A stretch of 36,150 nt of DNA from the NCBI GenBank assembly GCA_016794545.1, contig JAEUJX010000510.1:1-36150 (forward strand). The letters are read 5' to 3'. This DNA comes from Myxococcales bacterium (GTDB lineage: Bacteria; Myxococcota_A; Polyangia; Haliangiales; Haliangiaceae). Of this stretch, positions 24,017 through 33,153 are shown in pieces; position 1 is the stretch's first letter; every line of letters starts with the position of its first letter. The notes under the pieces were generated by a model. That model was not told the DNA's origin. It saw nothing but the letters and a program-made list of their open reading frames with translations, and did not search any database. A program made the position numbers and the translations under genes.

Positions 24017-24844
24017 ATGCAGGCCGTCCTCGACGCGCTCGGCGCCGCCGCCGCCCGCCCCGGCAAGGTCCTCGTCCTCACCGGCGCGGGAGTCTCCGCC
24101 GAGAGCGGCATCCCGACGTTCCGCGGCAAGGAGGGCTACTGGACCATCGGTGCGCGCGAGTACCACCCGCAGGAGCTCGCGACGTACGAGGCGTTCCGCA
24201 CGATGCCGTGGAACGTGTGGGCCTGGTACCTCTACCGCCGCGGCGTGTGCCGGCGGGCGGAGCCGAACGCGGCGCACCGGGCGCTGGTGCGGCTCGCGGC
24301 GGCGCTGCCGGATCGGTTCGCGCTCGTCACCCAGAACGTCGACGGGCTGCACCGCCGCGCGGGCAGCCCCGATGCCCAGACGTTCCCGATCCACGGCGAC
24401 ATCACGCTCGCGCGCTGCGCGGACGACTGCACGCTCGATCGGTTCCCGGTTCCCGACGGCGTCCCCGAGCTCGGCAAGGGCGAGGAGGTCTCGGAGGAGA
24501 CGAAGGCCCTGCTCGTGTGCCCGCGGTGCGGCGGAATGGCGCGGCCCCACGTGCTGTGGTTCGACGAGAGCTACGATGAACCGCGCTTTCATCTCGATAC
24601 CGTGCGGCGACTCGCGATGCAGGCCGCGGTGCTCGTCGTCGCGGGCACCAGCGCGCAAACCAACTTGCCCTGGCAGGTGGTGACACTCGCCGCGCGCGCC
24701 GGCGCGGTGATCGTCGATGTGAACGTGGAGGACAACCCGTTCGGCGACATCGCGGCGTCGTCGGGCGGCGTCGTCCGCGCGCCGGCAGCGACGGTGATGG
24801 ACAGGCTCGTCGAGGCTATTTACATCCGTCCGGCAACCGGATAG
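24017..24844 (+). CDS. Sirtuin NAD+-dependent protein deacylase
   Basis: A 275-residue sirtuin. It has the NAD-binding GAGVSAESGIPTFRG (23-37), TQNVDGLH (105-112), catalytic His126 (HGD) and a zinc site Cys134, Cys138, Cys168, Cys171. The WFDE and GTSAQTN motifs follow. A Tyr71-x2-Arg74 pair in YLYRRG resembles the YxxR of class III sirtuins that remove succinyl, malonyl or glutaryl groups, so desuccinylase activity is plausible but not proven. It acts in the cytoplasm on acylated lysines. The start is set by a -10 candidate 7 nt upstream, and it lies 16 bp before the next gene. Confidence 0.93.
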   Translation: MQAVLDALGAAAARPGKVLVLTGAGVSAESGIPTFRGKEGYWTIGAREYHPQELATYEAFRTMPWNVWAWYLYRRGVCRRAEPNAAHRALVRLAAALPDRFALVTQNVDGLHRRAGSPDAQTFPIHGDITLARCADDCTLDRFPVPDGVPELGKGEEVSEETKALLVCPRCGGMARPHVLWFDESYDEPRFHLDTVRRLAMQAAVLVVAGTSAQTNLPWQVVTLAARAGAVIVDVNVEDNPFGDIAASSGGVVRAPAATVMDRLVEAIYIRPATG

Positions 24845-24847
24845 TGC

Positions 24848-24853
24848 TAGCGT
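24848..24853 (+). promoter_or_regulatory. Candidate leaderless -10 element (TAGCGT)
   Basis: TAGCGT lies 3 nt after the sirtuin stop codon and ends 7 nt before the ATG at 24861. The next gene therefore seems to have its own promoter. Confidence 0.5.
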
Positions 24854-24860
24854 CCCTTCG

Positions 24861-25748
24861 ATGTTCGCGACGCGCGTCTACCACTATCGCGACCCCGCCG
24901 CGGTCATCCTCGGGCTCAAGGAGCTGCGCAAGCAGGGCCTGACTCCGCGTGGCCTGCTGTTCGTCGCGCTCGACCCGCGCGGCGAGACATACATCGCGGT
25001 GCCCGAGGATCTCGACGCGGTCGTCAACATCCGCGTCGGCGACAAGATGAGCTTGATCTCGCCGCTCGAGGGCCGCTACTTCCACTTCGATGCGATGCAT
25101 CGCCTGCCCGGCGACACCGTGCTGTGGAACGGGGACCGCCGCCTCGGCGACACCGGCAGCGCCCCCGAGGTCGCCTGCGCGGTCAGCGAGTGGCTGAAGG
25201 GCAGCTCGGCCAAGAACGTGTTCCTCGGCTGCACGCCGCACGTGCCGGGGTCGTGGTGGACCGTCGATCACCTCTCGGCGGTGACCGAGCTGCACGCGCT
25301 CGGCTACCTCGACTGCGTCGTCACGAACACCGGCATCCTCGCGCGCAAGATCGACTCGACGAAGCTCTACCACCTCGAGTTCCAGGCGCTCGCGCAGCAC
25401 GGCACCCCGACCGAGGGCTGGCAGGAGGTCTTCCACTCCGAGCTCGGCAACATCCTCCTGACCGAGCGCCGCGTGCTGAACTACCGGCTCGTCCTGACCT
25501 GCGAGCAGGGGCTCGTCGAGATCGACGTCTCCCACCTGCCGGACCTCGTGATCGAGACCGCGCGCGTCCCGATGCGCTCGGGCTTCGGCGTGGTCGGCCG
25601 CATCGATGGCGGCGCCTTCGCCGTGACCTCGGGAACAGTCGAGCCGTGGGGCCTCACGAACATGAGCCCCGCGATGCTCGTCGGCTCGCCGACGGAGAGC
25701 TTGCTCGAGCTGCCGCGCACGCTGCGCGCGATGCCGCTCGAGGACTAG
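24861..25748 (+). CDS. Hypothetical protein, 295 residues, not recognised
   Basis: This is a clear gene by codon pattern, length and its upstream -10 element, but I recognise no family. The protein is soluble with no signal peptide or membrane segment. An N-terminal alpha/beta-looking part (to about residue 90) is followed by a region with GSWWTVDH and FLGCTPHVPG and a C-terminal beta-rich part ending in a Leu-rich stretch. Cys and His residues around 117-130 (CTPHVPGSWWTVDH) could form a metal or active site. It follows the sirtuin by 16 bp on the same strand. Confidence 0.8.
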   Translation: MFATRVYHYRDPAAVILGLKELRKQGLTPRGLLFVALDPRGETYIAVPEDLDAVVNIRVGDKMSLISPLEGRYFHFDAMHRLPGDTVLWNGDRRLGDTGSAPEVACAVSEWLKGSSAKNVFLGCTPHVPGSWWTVDHLSAVTELHALGYLDCVVTNTGILARKIDSTKLYHLEFQALAQHGTPTEGWQEVFHSELGNILLTERRVLNYRLVLTCEQGLVEIDVSHLPDLVIETARVPMRSGFGVVGRIDGGAFAVTSGTVEPWGLTNMSPAMLVGSPTESLLELPRTLRAMPLED

Positions 25749-25784
25749 CTCGCCAAGCTCGCGACGCGGTCGTCAGGGCGAGCT
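25747..25784. terminator. Two-way terminator candidate between convergent genes
   Basis: AGCTCGCC (25747-25754) and GGCGAGCT (25777-25784) form a perfect 8-bp inverted repeat, and the loop contains a nested CGAC-GCG-GTCG stem (25762-25772). It spans the stop codon of the 24861 gene and that of the small gene at 25773. No T tract is present. Confidence 0.45.
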
Positions 25785-25985
25785 GTACAGGCCGCACAGA
25801 CACAGCATCGCGAACGCGAGCACCATCACCGCCGTCAGGGGCCACAGTCCGACGGCGATCGCGAGGCCCTCGCGCAGCTTCTCGGCCATCGGTCCGCGCG
25901 GCGCGGGCGGCGCCGGCGGCGGGGTCACGAGCTGGCCGCCGGCGCGGACGATTCGGGCCTGGGGAAGCGAGTCAAACGTCAGCAT
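25773..25985 (-). CDS. Small membrane protein, hypothetical
   Basis: A 70-residue product has a Pro-rich segment (PPPAPPAP, about 22-29) and one C-terminal membrane span (about 42-67, ending in LCLCGLY). I recognise no family. It is supported by a CATAGT hexamer 8 nt before the ATG (25994-25999, minus strand), by a GGAGAG stretch in front of the ATG, and by an inverted repeat at its end. It is divergent from the carboxypeptidase gene. Confidence 0.6.
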   Translation of the reverse strand: MLTFDSLPQARIVRAGGQLVTPPPAPPAPRGPMAEKLREGLAIAVGLWPLTAVMVLAFAMLCLCGLYSSP

Positions 25986-26048
25986 GTCTCTCCACTATGA
26001 CGCTTCCTGGAGACGCTGGTAGCGGGCGCAGTATTCGGCCGGACCGTG

Positions 26049-26054
26049 TAACGT
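26049..26054 (+). promoter_or_regulatory. Candidate leaderless -10 element (TAACGT)
   Basis: TAACGT ends 8 nt before the ATG at 26063. The CATAGT element of the divergent small gene lies about 50 bp away. Confidence 0.45.
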
Positions 26055-26062
26055 CCATCACC

Positions 26063-27790
26063 ATGAGCAAACCGTCCCCCCTGGCCGATCTGTCACTGGG
26101 GTTCCGGCATGCCTACCTGGACCACGAGCGCCTCACCGCGCAGCTCAAGGCCTGGGCAGAGAACTTCCCGGCCCTCTGCCGGCTCACCTCGCTCGCCCGC
26201 ACTCCGGAGGGCCGGGATCTGTGGCTCCTGACGATCGGGCCGGAGCCCGACCGGGTCCGGCCCGCGGTGTGGGTGGACGGCAACATGCACGCCGCGGAGC
26301 TGGCGGGGTCGTCGGCGGCCCTGGCGATCGCGGAGGACGTCCTGCGCCTGCACCTCGAGCCCGACACCGACACCGTGCCCGACGCGCTGGCGGCGCGGCT
26401 CCGCGAGGTGCTGTTCTACATCGTCCCGCGCGTCACGCCCGATGGCGCGCAGGCCGTGCTGCGCTCCGGCCGCTCGGTGCGCTCGGTGCCGCGCGACGAG
26501 CGCGTCGAGCGCGGCCGCCCGCGCTGGACGATCGGCGACGTCGACGGCGACGGCCTCGCACTGTCGATGCGCATCCCGGACCCCGGCGGCGAGCTCGTCG
26601 AGGCGCCGCAGTATCCCGGGCTGCTCGTCGAGCGCACGCTCGAGGACGAGGGGCCGTTCTTCAAGCTCTACCCGGAAGGCACGATCGAGCACTTCGACGG
26701 CAAGCGCATCCCGTCGCCGTTCTTCCTCGGCGACAACCCGATCGATCTCAACCGCAACTTCCCGTGGTCCTGGACGCCACCGCACGAGCAGATCGGCGCC
26801 GGCCCCTACCCGGCCAGCGAGCCCGAGGCGCGCGGCATCGTCGAGTTCGCGACGGCGCACCCCGAGATCTTCGCGTGGCTCGACTTTCACACCTTCGGCG
26901 GCGTGCTGATCCGCCCGCTCGGCCACGCGCCCGACGCGAAGATGGATCCGGAGGACCTCGCGATCTTCCGGCAGGTCGAGGAGTGGATGACCGAGCACAC
27001 CGGCTATCCGACGGTCTCGGGCTACGAGGAGTTCCTCTACGAGCCCGACAAGCCGCTGCACGGCGACCTCACCGACTTCGCGTACAACCAGCGCGGCGCG
27101 CTCGCGTACGTCGTGGAGCTGTGGGACCTGTTCAAGCGCCTCGGCATGGAGCGGCCGCGCAAGTTCGTCCAGCTCTACGAGCGCGTGACGCGCGCCGACC
27201 TCGTCAAGCTCGCCTGGTGGGACCGCGACGAGAACGACGGCCGCTGCTTCCCACCGTGGCGCCCCTTCGATCACCCGCAGCTCGGCCGCGTCGAGATCGG
27301 CGGCGTCGACCCACGCATCGGCATCTGGAACCCACCGCTGCACGAGCTGTCCGCGCTGTGCTTCTCGCAGGCGCAGGTGTTCCTCCGCGTCGCCGCGCTC
27401 GCGCCGCGGCTCCGCATCGGCCGCATCACGCGCGATCCGGTCGGCGCCGGCATGACCCGCGTCGAGGTCGAGGTGCTGAACGACGGGTACCTCGGCACGT
27501 ACGGCCTGCCGAGCGCGAAGAAGCTCGACTTCAACGAGCCGGTCTACGCGACGGCGAAGACCAGCGACACCTGCGCCCTCGTCGATCCGGGCAGCGCGCA
27601 CCAGACCCTCGGCCACCTCGACGGCTGGGGCCACGGACTGCACACCGGCGCGAACCTGCCGGCGTATCCGGGCACGCGCGGCTCGACGAACGCGGCCTGG
27701 GCGAGCTATCTCGTGCGCGGCACCGGGACGCTCGAGCTGCGCACCGGCGCCTGTCGCGTCGGCTTCGTGACGACGAAGATCGAGATCTGA
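26063..27790 (+). CDS. M14 family zinc carboxypeptidase
   Basis: A 575-residue protein with the M14 zinc site and catalytic residues: His76-x-x-Glu79 (GNMHAAE), Asn/Arg motif DLNRNF (228-233), His276 (DFHTFGG) and the general base Glu352 (VVELWD). The ATG at 26063 begins the family homology; the frame is open upstream but has no other support. No signal peptide is visible, so it may act in the cytoplasm, which is unusual for digestive M14 enzymes and fits peptidoglycan- or peptide-processing subfamilies. A C-terminal beta domain (about 450-575) is present. Its TGA abuts the TCA of the converging lipoprotein gene with no gap. Confidence 0.92.
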   Translation: MSKPSPLADLSLGFRHAYLDHERLTAQLKAWAENFPALCRLTSLARTPEGRDLWLLTIGPEPDRVRPAVWVDGNMHAAELAGSSAALAIAEDVLRLHLEPDTDTVPDALAARLREVLFYIVPRVTPDGAQAVLRSGRSVRSVPRDERVERGRPRWTIGDVDGDGLALSMRIPDPGGELVEAPQYPGLLVERTLEDEGPFFKLYPEGTIEHFDGKRIPSPFFLGDNPIDLNRNFPWSWTPPHEQIGAGPYPASEPEARGIVEFATAHPEIFAWLDFHTFGGVLIRPLGHAPDAKMDPEDLAIFRQVEEWMTEHTGYPTVSGYEEFLYEPDKPLHGDLTDFAYNQRGALAYVVELWDLFKRLGMERPRKFVQLYERVTRADLVKLAWWDRDENDGRCFPPWRPFDHPQLGRVEIGGVDPRIGIWNPPLHELSALCFSQAQVFLRVAALAPRLRIGRITRDPVGAGMTRVEVEVLNDGYLGTYGLPSAKKLDFNEPVYATAKTSDTCALVDPGSAHQTLGHLDGWGHGLHTGANLPAYPGTRGSTNAAWASYLVRGTGTLELRTGACRVGFVTTKIEI

Positions 27791-28318
27791 TCAGCGGCGG
27801 CGGTGATCGCGGATCACCGGGCCGCCGCCGCGCGCGCGCGGCTGCCAGCCGCCGCGGTTGTACGTGCGCACGCCGTTGCTGGTGCCCCACGTGCCACGCA
27901 CGTAGACGTGGTCGCGGCCGCGGTCGCGCTCCCAGTTGCCGTTGACCCAGACGTGGCCGTTGCCGCGACGATCCCAGTAGCCGCCCGTGTACACGTAGCC
28001 GGGGCGGTGACGCTCCCACCGGCCGTCGTACCAGCGGTTGCCCTGCCAGTAGCCCTGGATGTAGACGTGGCCCGGGCGCTCGGCCTCGTAGTAGCCCGGC
28101 GTCCACGCCCAGCCGTTGTTGACCCAGTTGTAGCGTCCGTTCACGTAGACGTAGCCCGGGCGCTCCTCGTAGTACGCGTTGACCTCGGTGTACGCCGGTT
28201 GCGGCGACGAGTACGCGACGTACGTTCCGCCGCCGACGTAGCCCGTCGAGCCGTATCCCGAGGCGTAACACCCCGCCCCCGCGGCCACCGCGAGCACCAG
28301 TGCAGCCAGTTTCTTCAT
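27791..28318 (-). CDS. Repeat lipoprotein (WXXGXW-like YVxGxW repeats)
   Basis: I choose ATG 28318 (175 residues) because it starts a lipoprotein signal KKLAALVLAVAAGAGC (Cys17). The mature protein holds five tandem units built on [RG]PGxVYxxGxW (RPGYVYVNGRY, RPGHVYIQGYW, RPGYVYTGGYW, GNGHVWVNGNW, GRDHVYVRGTW). They resemble the WXXGXW repeat family of exported proteins, whose role is unknown. The C-terminus is basic (HRRR). It is probably an outer-membrane-anchored, beta-rich protein. CATGAT 7 nt before the ATG is a weak -10 candidate. Confidence 0.87.
   Translation of the reverse strand: MKKLAALVLAVAAGAGCYASGYGSTGYVGGGTYVAYSSPQPAYTEVNAYYEERPGYVYVNGRYNWVNNGWAWTPGYYEAERPGHVYIQGYWQGNRWYDGRWERHRPGYVYTGGYWDRRGNGHVWVNGNWERDRGRDHVYVRGTWGTSNGVRTYNRGGWQPRARGGGPVIRDHRRR
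27794..27828. terminator. Long hairpin at the carboxypeptidase/lipoprotein junction
   Basis: GCGGCGG plus CGGTGATC (27794-27808) pairs with GATCACCG (27812-27819) and CCGCCGC (27822-27828), around a GCG loop, with a 2-nt bulge. This gives 15 base pairs starting 3 nt after the carboxypeptidase stop. It lies inside the last codons of the opposite-strand gene. There is no T tract. Confidence 0.5.
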
Positions 28319-28384
28319 GGTGAAGATCATGAAACGGCGATCGCGCACGCACAAGGGTGCGACATCTCCTACCCGACGGGGCGT

Positions 28385-28390
28385 GATAGT
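28385..28390 (+). promoter_or_regulatory. Candidate leaderless -10 element (GATAGT)
   Basis: GATAGT ends 8 nt before the GTG at 28399. Confidence 0.4.
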
Positions 28391-28398
28391 GATCGCAC

Positions 28399-29220
28399 GT
28401 GGCCCGTTACGCCATCGGAGACGTGCAGGGCTGCATGGCGAGCCTCGAGCGGCTGCTCGCGCTGATCGCGTTCTCGCCGGCGCGCGACGAGCTGTGGCTG
28501 GTCGGCGATCTCGTGAACCGCGGTCCGCGCAGCCTGGACGTGCTGCGCTGGGCGATGTCGATGGGCAAGAGCGTGACGTGCGTGCTCGGCAATCACGACC
28601 TCCACCTGCTCGCGCGGGCGGCGGGCGCGGCCGACGCGAAGAAGCGCGACACGCTCGACGAGGTGCTGGCCGCGCCGGACGTCGATCGCCTGATCGACTG
28701 GCTCCGCCAGCGACCGTTCGTGCACGCCCACCAGAGCCTCGCGCTCGTCCACGCCGGCCTGCACCCGCGGTGGACGATCGCGGACGCGAAGGCGCGCAGC
28801 GCCGACCTCGAGCGCGAGCTGCGCGGCCCCGCGTGGCGCGTGTTCCTGTCGAAGATCAACGGCGGCGGGAAGCCGCCGCGCTGGGACGACAAGCTCGGAG
28901 GCAGCGACCGCTGGCGCGCGATCCTCGCGTACCTGGTGCGCGTGCGCATGTGCCACCCCGACGGCAAGGTCGATGTCCAGTACGACGGCCCGCCGTCCGG
29001 CGCCCCCGCCGGTCTCGTGCCGTGGTTCAAGCTGCCCACGCCCGCGTGGGGCACGCACACCGTCGTGTTCGGCCACTGGGCGGCGCTCGGCCTCGACCTC
29101 GGACCGCGTCACCTCGGCATCGACACCGGCTGTGTCTGGGGCAGGTCGCTCACCGCGGTCCGGCTCGACGATCGCAGCGTGTTCCAGGTCAAGGCCGTCG
29201 AGCCGCCGCAGGGCGACTGA
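28399..29220 (+). CDS. apaH: Symmetrical bis(5'-nucleosyl)-tetraphosphatase
   Basis: A 273-residue member of the calcineurin-like phosphoesterase superfamily. It shows the metal motifs GDVQGC (7-12), GDLVNRGP, GNHD and HAGLHP in the right order, with the length and C-terminal GIDTGCVWG motif of ApaH. It splits Ap4A symmetrically into two ADP and can remove Np4-type caps from RNA. The GTG start is fixed by the homology, which begins at residue 2, and by the -10 candidate. It stands alone here, not beside ksgA or apaG. It ends 3 bp from the converging kinase gene. Confidence 0.95.
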   Translation: MARYAIGDVQGCMASLERLLALIAFSPARDELWLVGDLVNRGPRSLDVLRWAMSMGKSVTCVLGNHDLHLLARAAGAADAKKRDTLDEVLAAPDVDRLIDWLRQRPFVHAHQSLALVHAGLHPRWTIADAKARSADLERELRGPAWRVFLSKINGGGKPPRWDDKLGGSDRWRAILAYLVRVRMCHPDGKVDVQYDGPPSGAPAGLVPWFKLPTPAWGTHTVVFGHWAALGLDLGPRHLGIDTGCVWGRSLTAVRLDDRSVFQVKAVEPPQGD

Positions 29221-29223
29221 CGC

Positions 29224-30399
29224 TCAGGGCTTCTTCTTGTCCGGGGGGATCGGCGGCGGCGTCGGGTGCCGCTTGATCGCCGGCGCGGTGTGGGCCTGCG
29301 AGGGCGCCGGCGCGCCGCCCGGCGGGATCGTGTTCTTCTTCGCGGTCAGCGCGAGCGGCTCGACCGAGAGGTCCGCGGCCGAGTACGCGATGTCGGGCGG
29401 TCCCGCCGGCGCGGGCTTCGCCGTCGGATGCTCGGCCGTCGACTGGTCGTCGGTCGACTCGCCGCCGAGCACGCGGCGCGCCTCGACGACGGCGGCGCCG
29501 AGGGCGGTCGCCGGGTTGATGCCGACGGCCTGCTTCATCACCTGACCGAGCGCGTGCGCGAACTCGTCGGCGCTCGCGTAGCGGTTCGCCGGATCCGCCG
29601 CGAGCGCGGTGTCGAGCACCGCGGCGAGCGCCGCCGGCACGTCGGTGCGCCGCTCCGCGATCGGCGGCACGACGCAGTTGCGGATCTTCTTGAAGATCTC
29701 GACGTCGGTCTTGCCGTCGAACAGCCGCTCGCCGGTGAGGCTCTCCCACAGGAGGTTGCCGACGCCGAACAGGTCCGACTGCACGGTGTTCGGCTTCCCG
29801 AAGGCGACCTCGGGCGCGAGGTAGCTGAGCTTGCCCTTCACGGTGCCGGGCGCGGTCAGGCTCGCGATGCGGTCGCGCGCGCGCGCGAGGCCGAAGTCCG
29901 AGAGCTTCACCACGCCGTTCACGCCCATCATCACGTTGTGCGGCGACACGTCGCGGTGGATGACCGGGGCCGGGCTGCCGTCGGGTGCCACGCGCTCGTG
30001 CGCCGCGCCGAGCCCGCGCAGGGTGCCGATGCCGATGCCCGCGATCAGCGGCCACGGGATGTGGATGCCGCGCTGCTTGTACGCCTGGATGAACGCGCCG
30101 AGGTCGATGCCCTCGACCCACTCCATGATCAGGTAGTAGTTGCCGCCCTCGGCGACGAAGTCGTGGACCTGGACGATGTTCGGGTGCGCGAGCTCGCTGC
30201 CGACGCGCGCCTCCTCCACGAACATGTCGATGTAGTTCTTGAGCGCGCGGAACTCGGGGCGGATGTGCTTGACCGCCACCGCGCGCTGGAACCCCGCGGC
30301 GCCGCGGACCAGCGCCTTGTAGACGGTCGCCATCCCGCCCTCGCCCGCGATCTTGGTCAGCTGATACTTGCCTTCGATCGTCTGGCCGCTGAGATCCAC
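29224..30399 (-). CDS. Ser/Thr protein kinase (Hanks type)
   Basis: A 391-residue protein with a complete kinase domain (residues about 12-280): glycine loop GEGGMATV, Lys44 in VAVKHI, HRDVSPHN (148-155), DFG (168-170) and APE (195-197). The tail (about 310-391) is rich in Pro, Ala and Lys with no membrane segment, so it looks cytoplasmic. It belongs to the soluble kinase type common in Myxococcota. The gene follows the ABC-F gene on the same strand by 10 bp. A TAGACT hexamer that includes the ABC-F stop codon lies 7 nt before its GTG and may provide its own promoter. Confidence 0.94.
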   Translation of the reverse strand: MDLSGQTIEGKYQLTKIAGEGGMATVYKALVRGAAGFQRAVAVKHIRPEFRALKNYIDMFVEEARVGSELAHPNIVQVHDFVAEGGNYYLIMEWVEGIDLGAFIQAYKQRGIHIPWPLIAGIGIGTLRGLGAAHERVAPDGSPAPVIHRDVSPHNVMMGVNGVVKLSDFGLARARDRIASLTAPGTVKGKLSYLAPEVAFGKPNTVQSDLFGVGNLLWESLTGERLFDGKTDVEIFKKIRNCVVPPIAERRTDVPAALAAVLDTALAADPANRYASADEFAHALGQVMKQAVGINPATALGAAVVEARRVLGGESTDDQSTAEHPTAKPAPAGPPDIAYSAADLSVEPLALTAKKNTIPPGGAPAPSQAHTAPAIKRHPTPPPIPPDKKKP

Positions 30400-30409
30400 G
30401 GATCCGAGT

Positions 30410-32431
<2,022 letters not shown>

Positions 32432-32453
32432 GACGGCAGCGGCTTTTAGCACA

Positions 32454-32459
32454 TAGGAT
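32454..32459 (+). promoter_or_regulatory. Candidate leaderless -10 element (TAGGAT)
   Basis: TAGGAT ends 7 nt before the GTG at 32467. It overlaps the ATG at 32458, arguing that this ATG is not the start. Confidence 0.4.
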
Positions 32460-32466
32460 GTCGCCC

Positions 32467-33153
32467 GTGACCTATCGCGACGATCGCGATGCGGACCGGG
32501 CGCGGATCGAAGCGCTCGAAGCCGAGCTCGCGGCCGCGCAGCGCAAGATCGAGGAGCTCGAGGGCAAGCGCTCCCTCGCGCTCGCCGCGATCGGCAAAAC
32601 GTCGCTGATCGGGACCGGCGGCCGGCCCAAGGCGCCGTGGTACGGCGCTCCGCTCCGGCTCGAGCTCGCGCACATCTTCGACGGCGAGTACCCGCGCGAC
32701 GAGCTCGAGACCCTGATCGATCTGATCCGCGGGATCACGCGCGAGCCCGGGCGCGCCGAGCTGCTCAAGTCCTCGATCACCTGGTCGGCCGGCACGAACC
32801 CGAAGGCGACCGGTCCGTTCACCGTGGTCACGGTGTCGGTCCGCGACCGCCGGACCTCGCTGCTCGTCACCGACTCGCTCGGCCAGCTCGCGGGCGGCCT
32901 CTACGGCGGCCTCGGCGGCGGCCTCGGCGGCGGCGCGATCATGGTGCCGATCATCGCGTTCCTGTCGATGCCCGCGCTGATCCCGGTCGCCGTCGGCACC
33001 TGGCTCGGCGGCGTGTTCCTCGGCACGCGCGCGATCTTCAAGCGCGCGGCGCGGCGCCGCCAGGACGCGCTCGAGCACCTGTTCACCGCGCTCGTCGAGG
33101 AGATCAGCCGGCGCCTCGCGAAGGCGACCGAGAAGCCTCAGGGCGAGCCCTGA
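32467..33153 (+). CDS. Hypothetical protein with coiled coil and Gly-rich hydrophobic segment
   Basis: The start is uncertain. GTG 32467 (228 residues) fits the promoter spacing seen elsewhere; ATG 32458 would add three residues. Residues about 5-38 form a coiled coil (EALEAELAAAQRKIEELEGK). The middle (about 50-125) looks like an alpha/beta domain, and residues about 135-185 alternate a Gly-rich stretch (GGLYGGLGGGLGGGA) with hydrophobic segments that may insert in or lie on a membrane. The end is basic and helical. I recognise no family. Its last 16 bp overlap the converging CotH-like gene inside a hairpin. Confidence 0.75.
   Translation: MTYRDDRDADRARIEALEAELAAAQRKIEELEGKRSLALAAIGKTSLIGTGGRPKAPWYGAPLRLELAHIFDGEYPRDELETLIDLIRGITREPGRAELLKSSITWSAGTNPKATGPFTVVTVSVRDRRTSLLVTDSLGQLAGGLYGGLGGGLGGGAIMVPIIAFLSMPALIPVAVGTWLGGVFLGTRAIFKRAARRRQDALEHLFTALVEEISRRLAKATEKPQGEP
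33138..33153. terminator. Hairpin whose arms are the two convergent stop codons
   Basis: TCAGGG (33138-33143), loop CGAG, CCCTGA (33148-33153) is a perfect 6-bp stem. Its outer triplets are the stop codons of the two overlapping convergent genes, so both proteins end in Gln-Gly-x-Pro. There is no T tract. Confidence 0.45.

Noticed and set aside
28399-29220. ApaH as a general Ser/Thr protein phosphatase partner of the nearby kinase
   Set aside because: The motif order, length and C-terminal GIDTGCVWG fit ApaH, and the kinase gene is convergent, not in the same operon.
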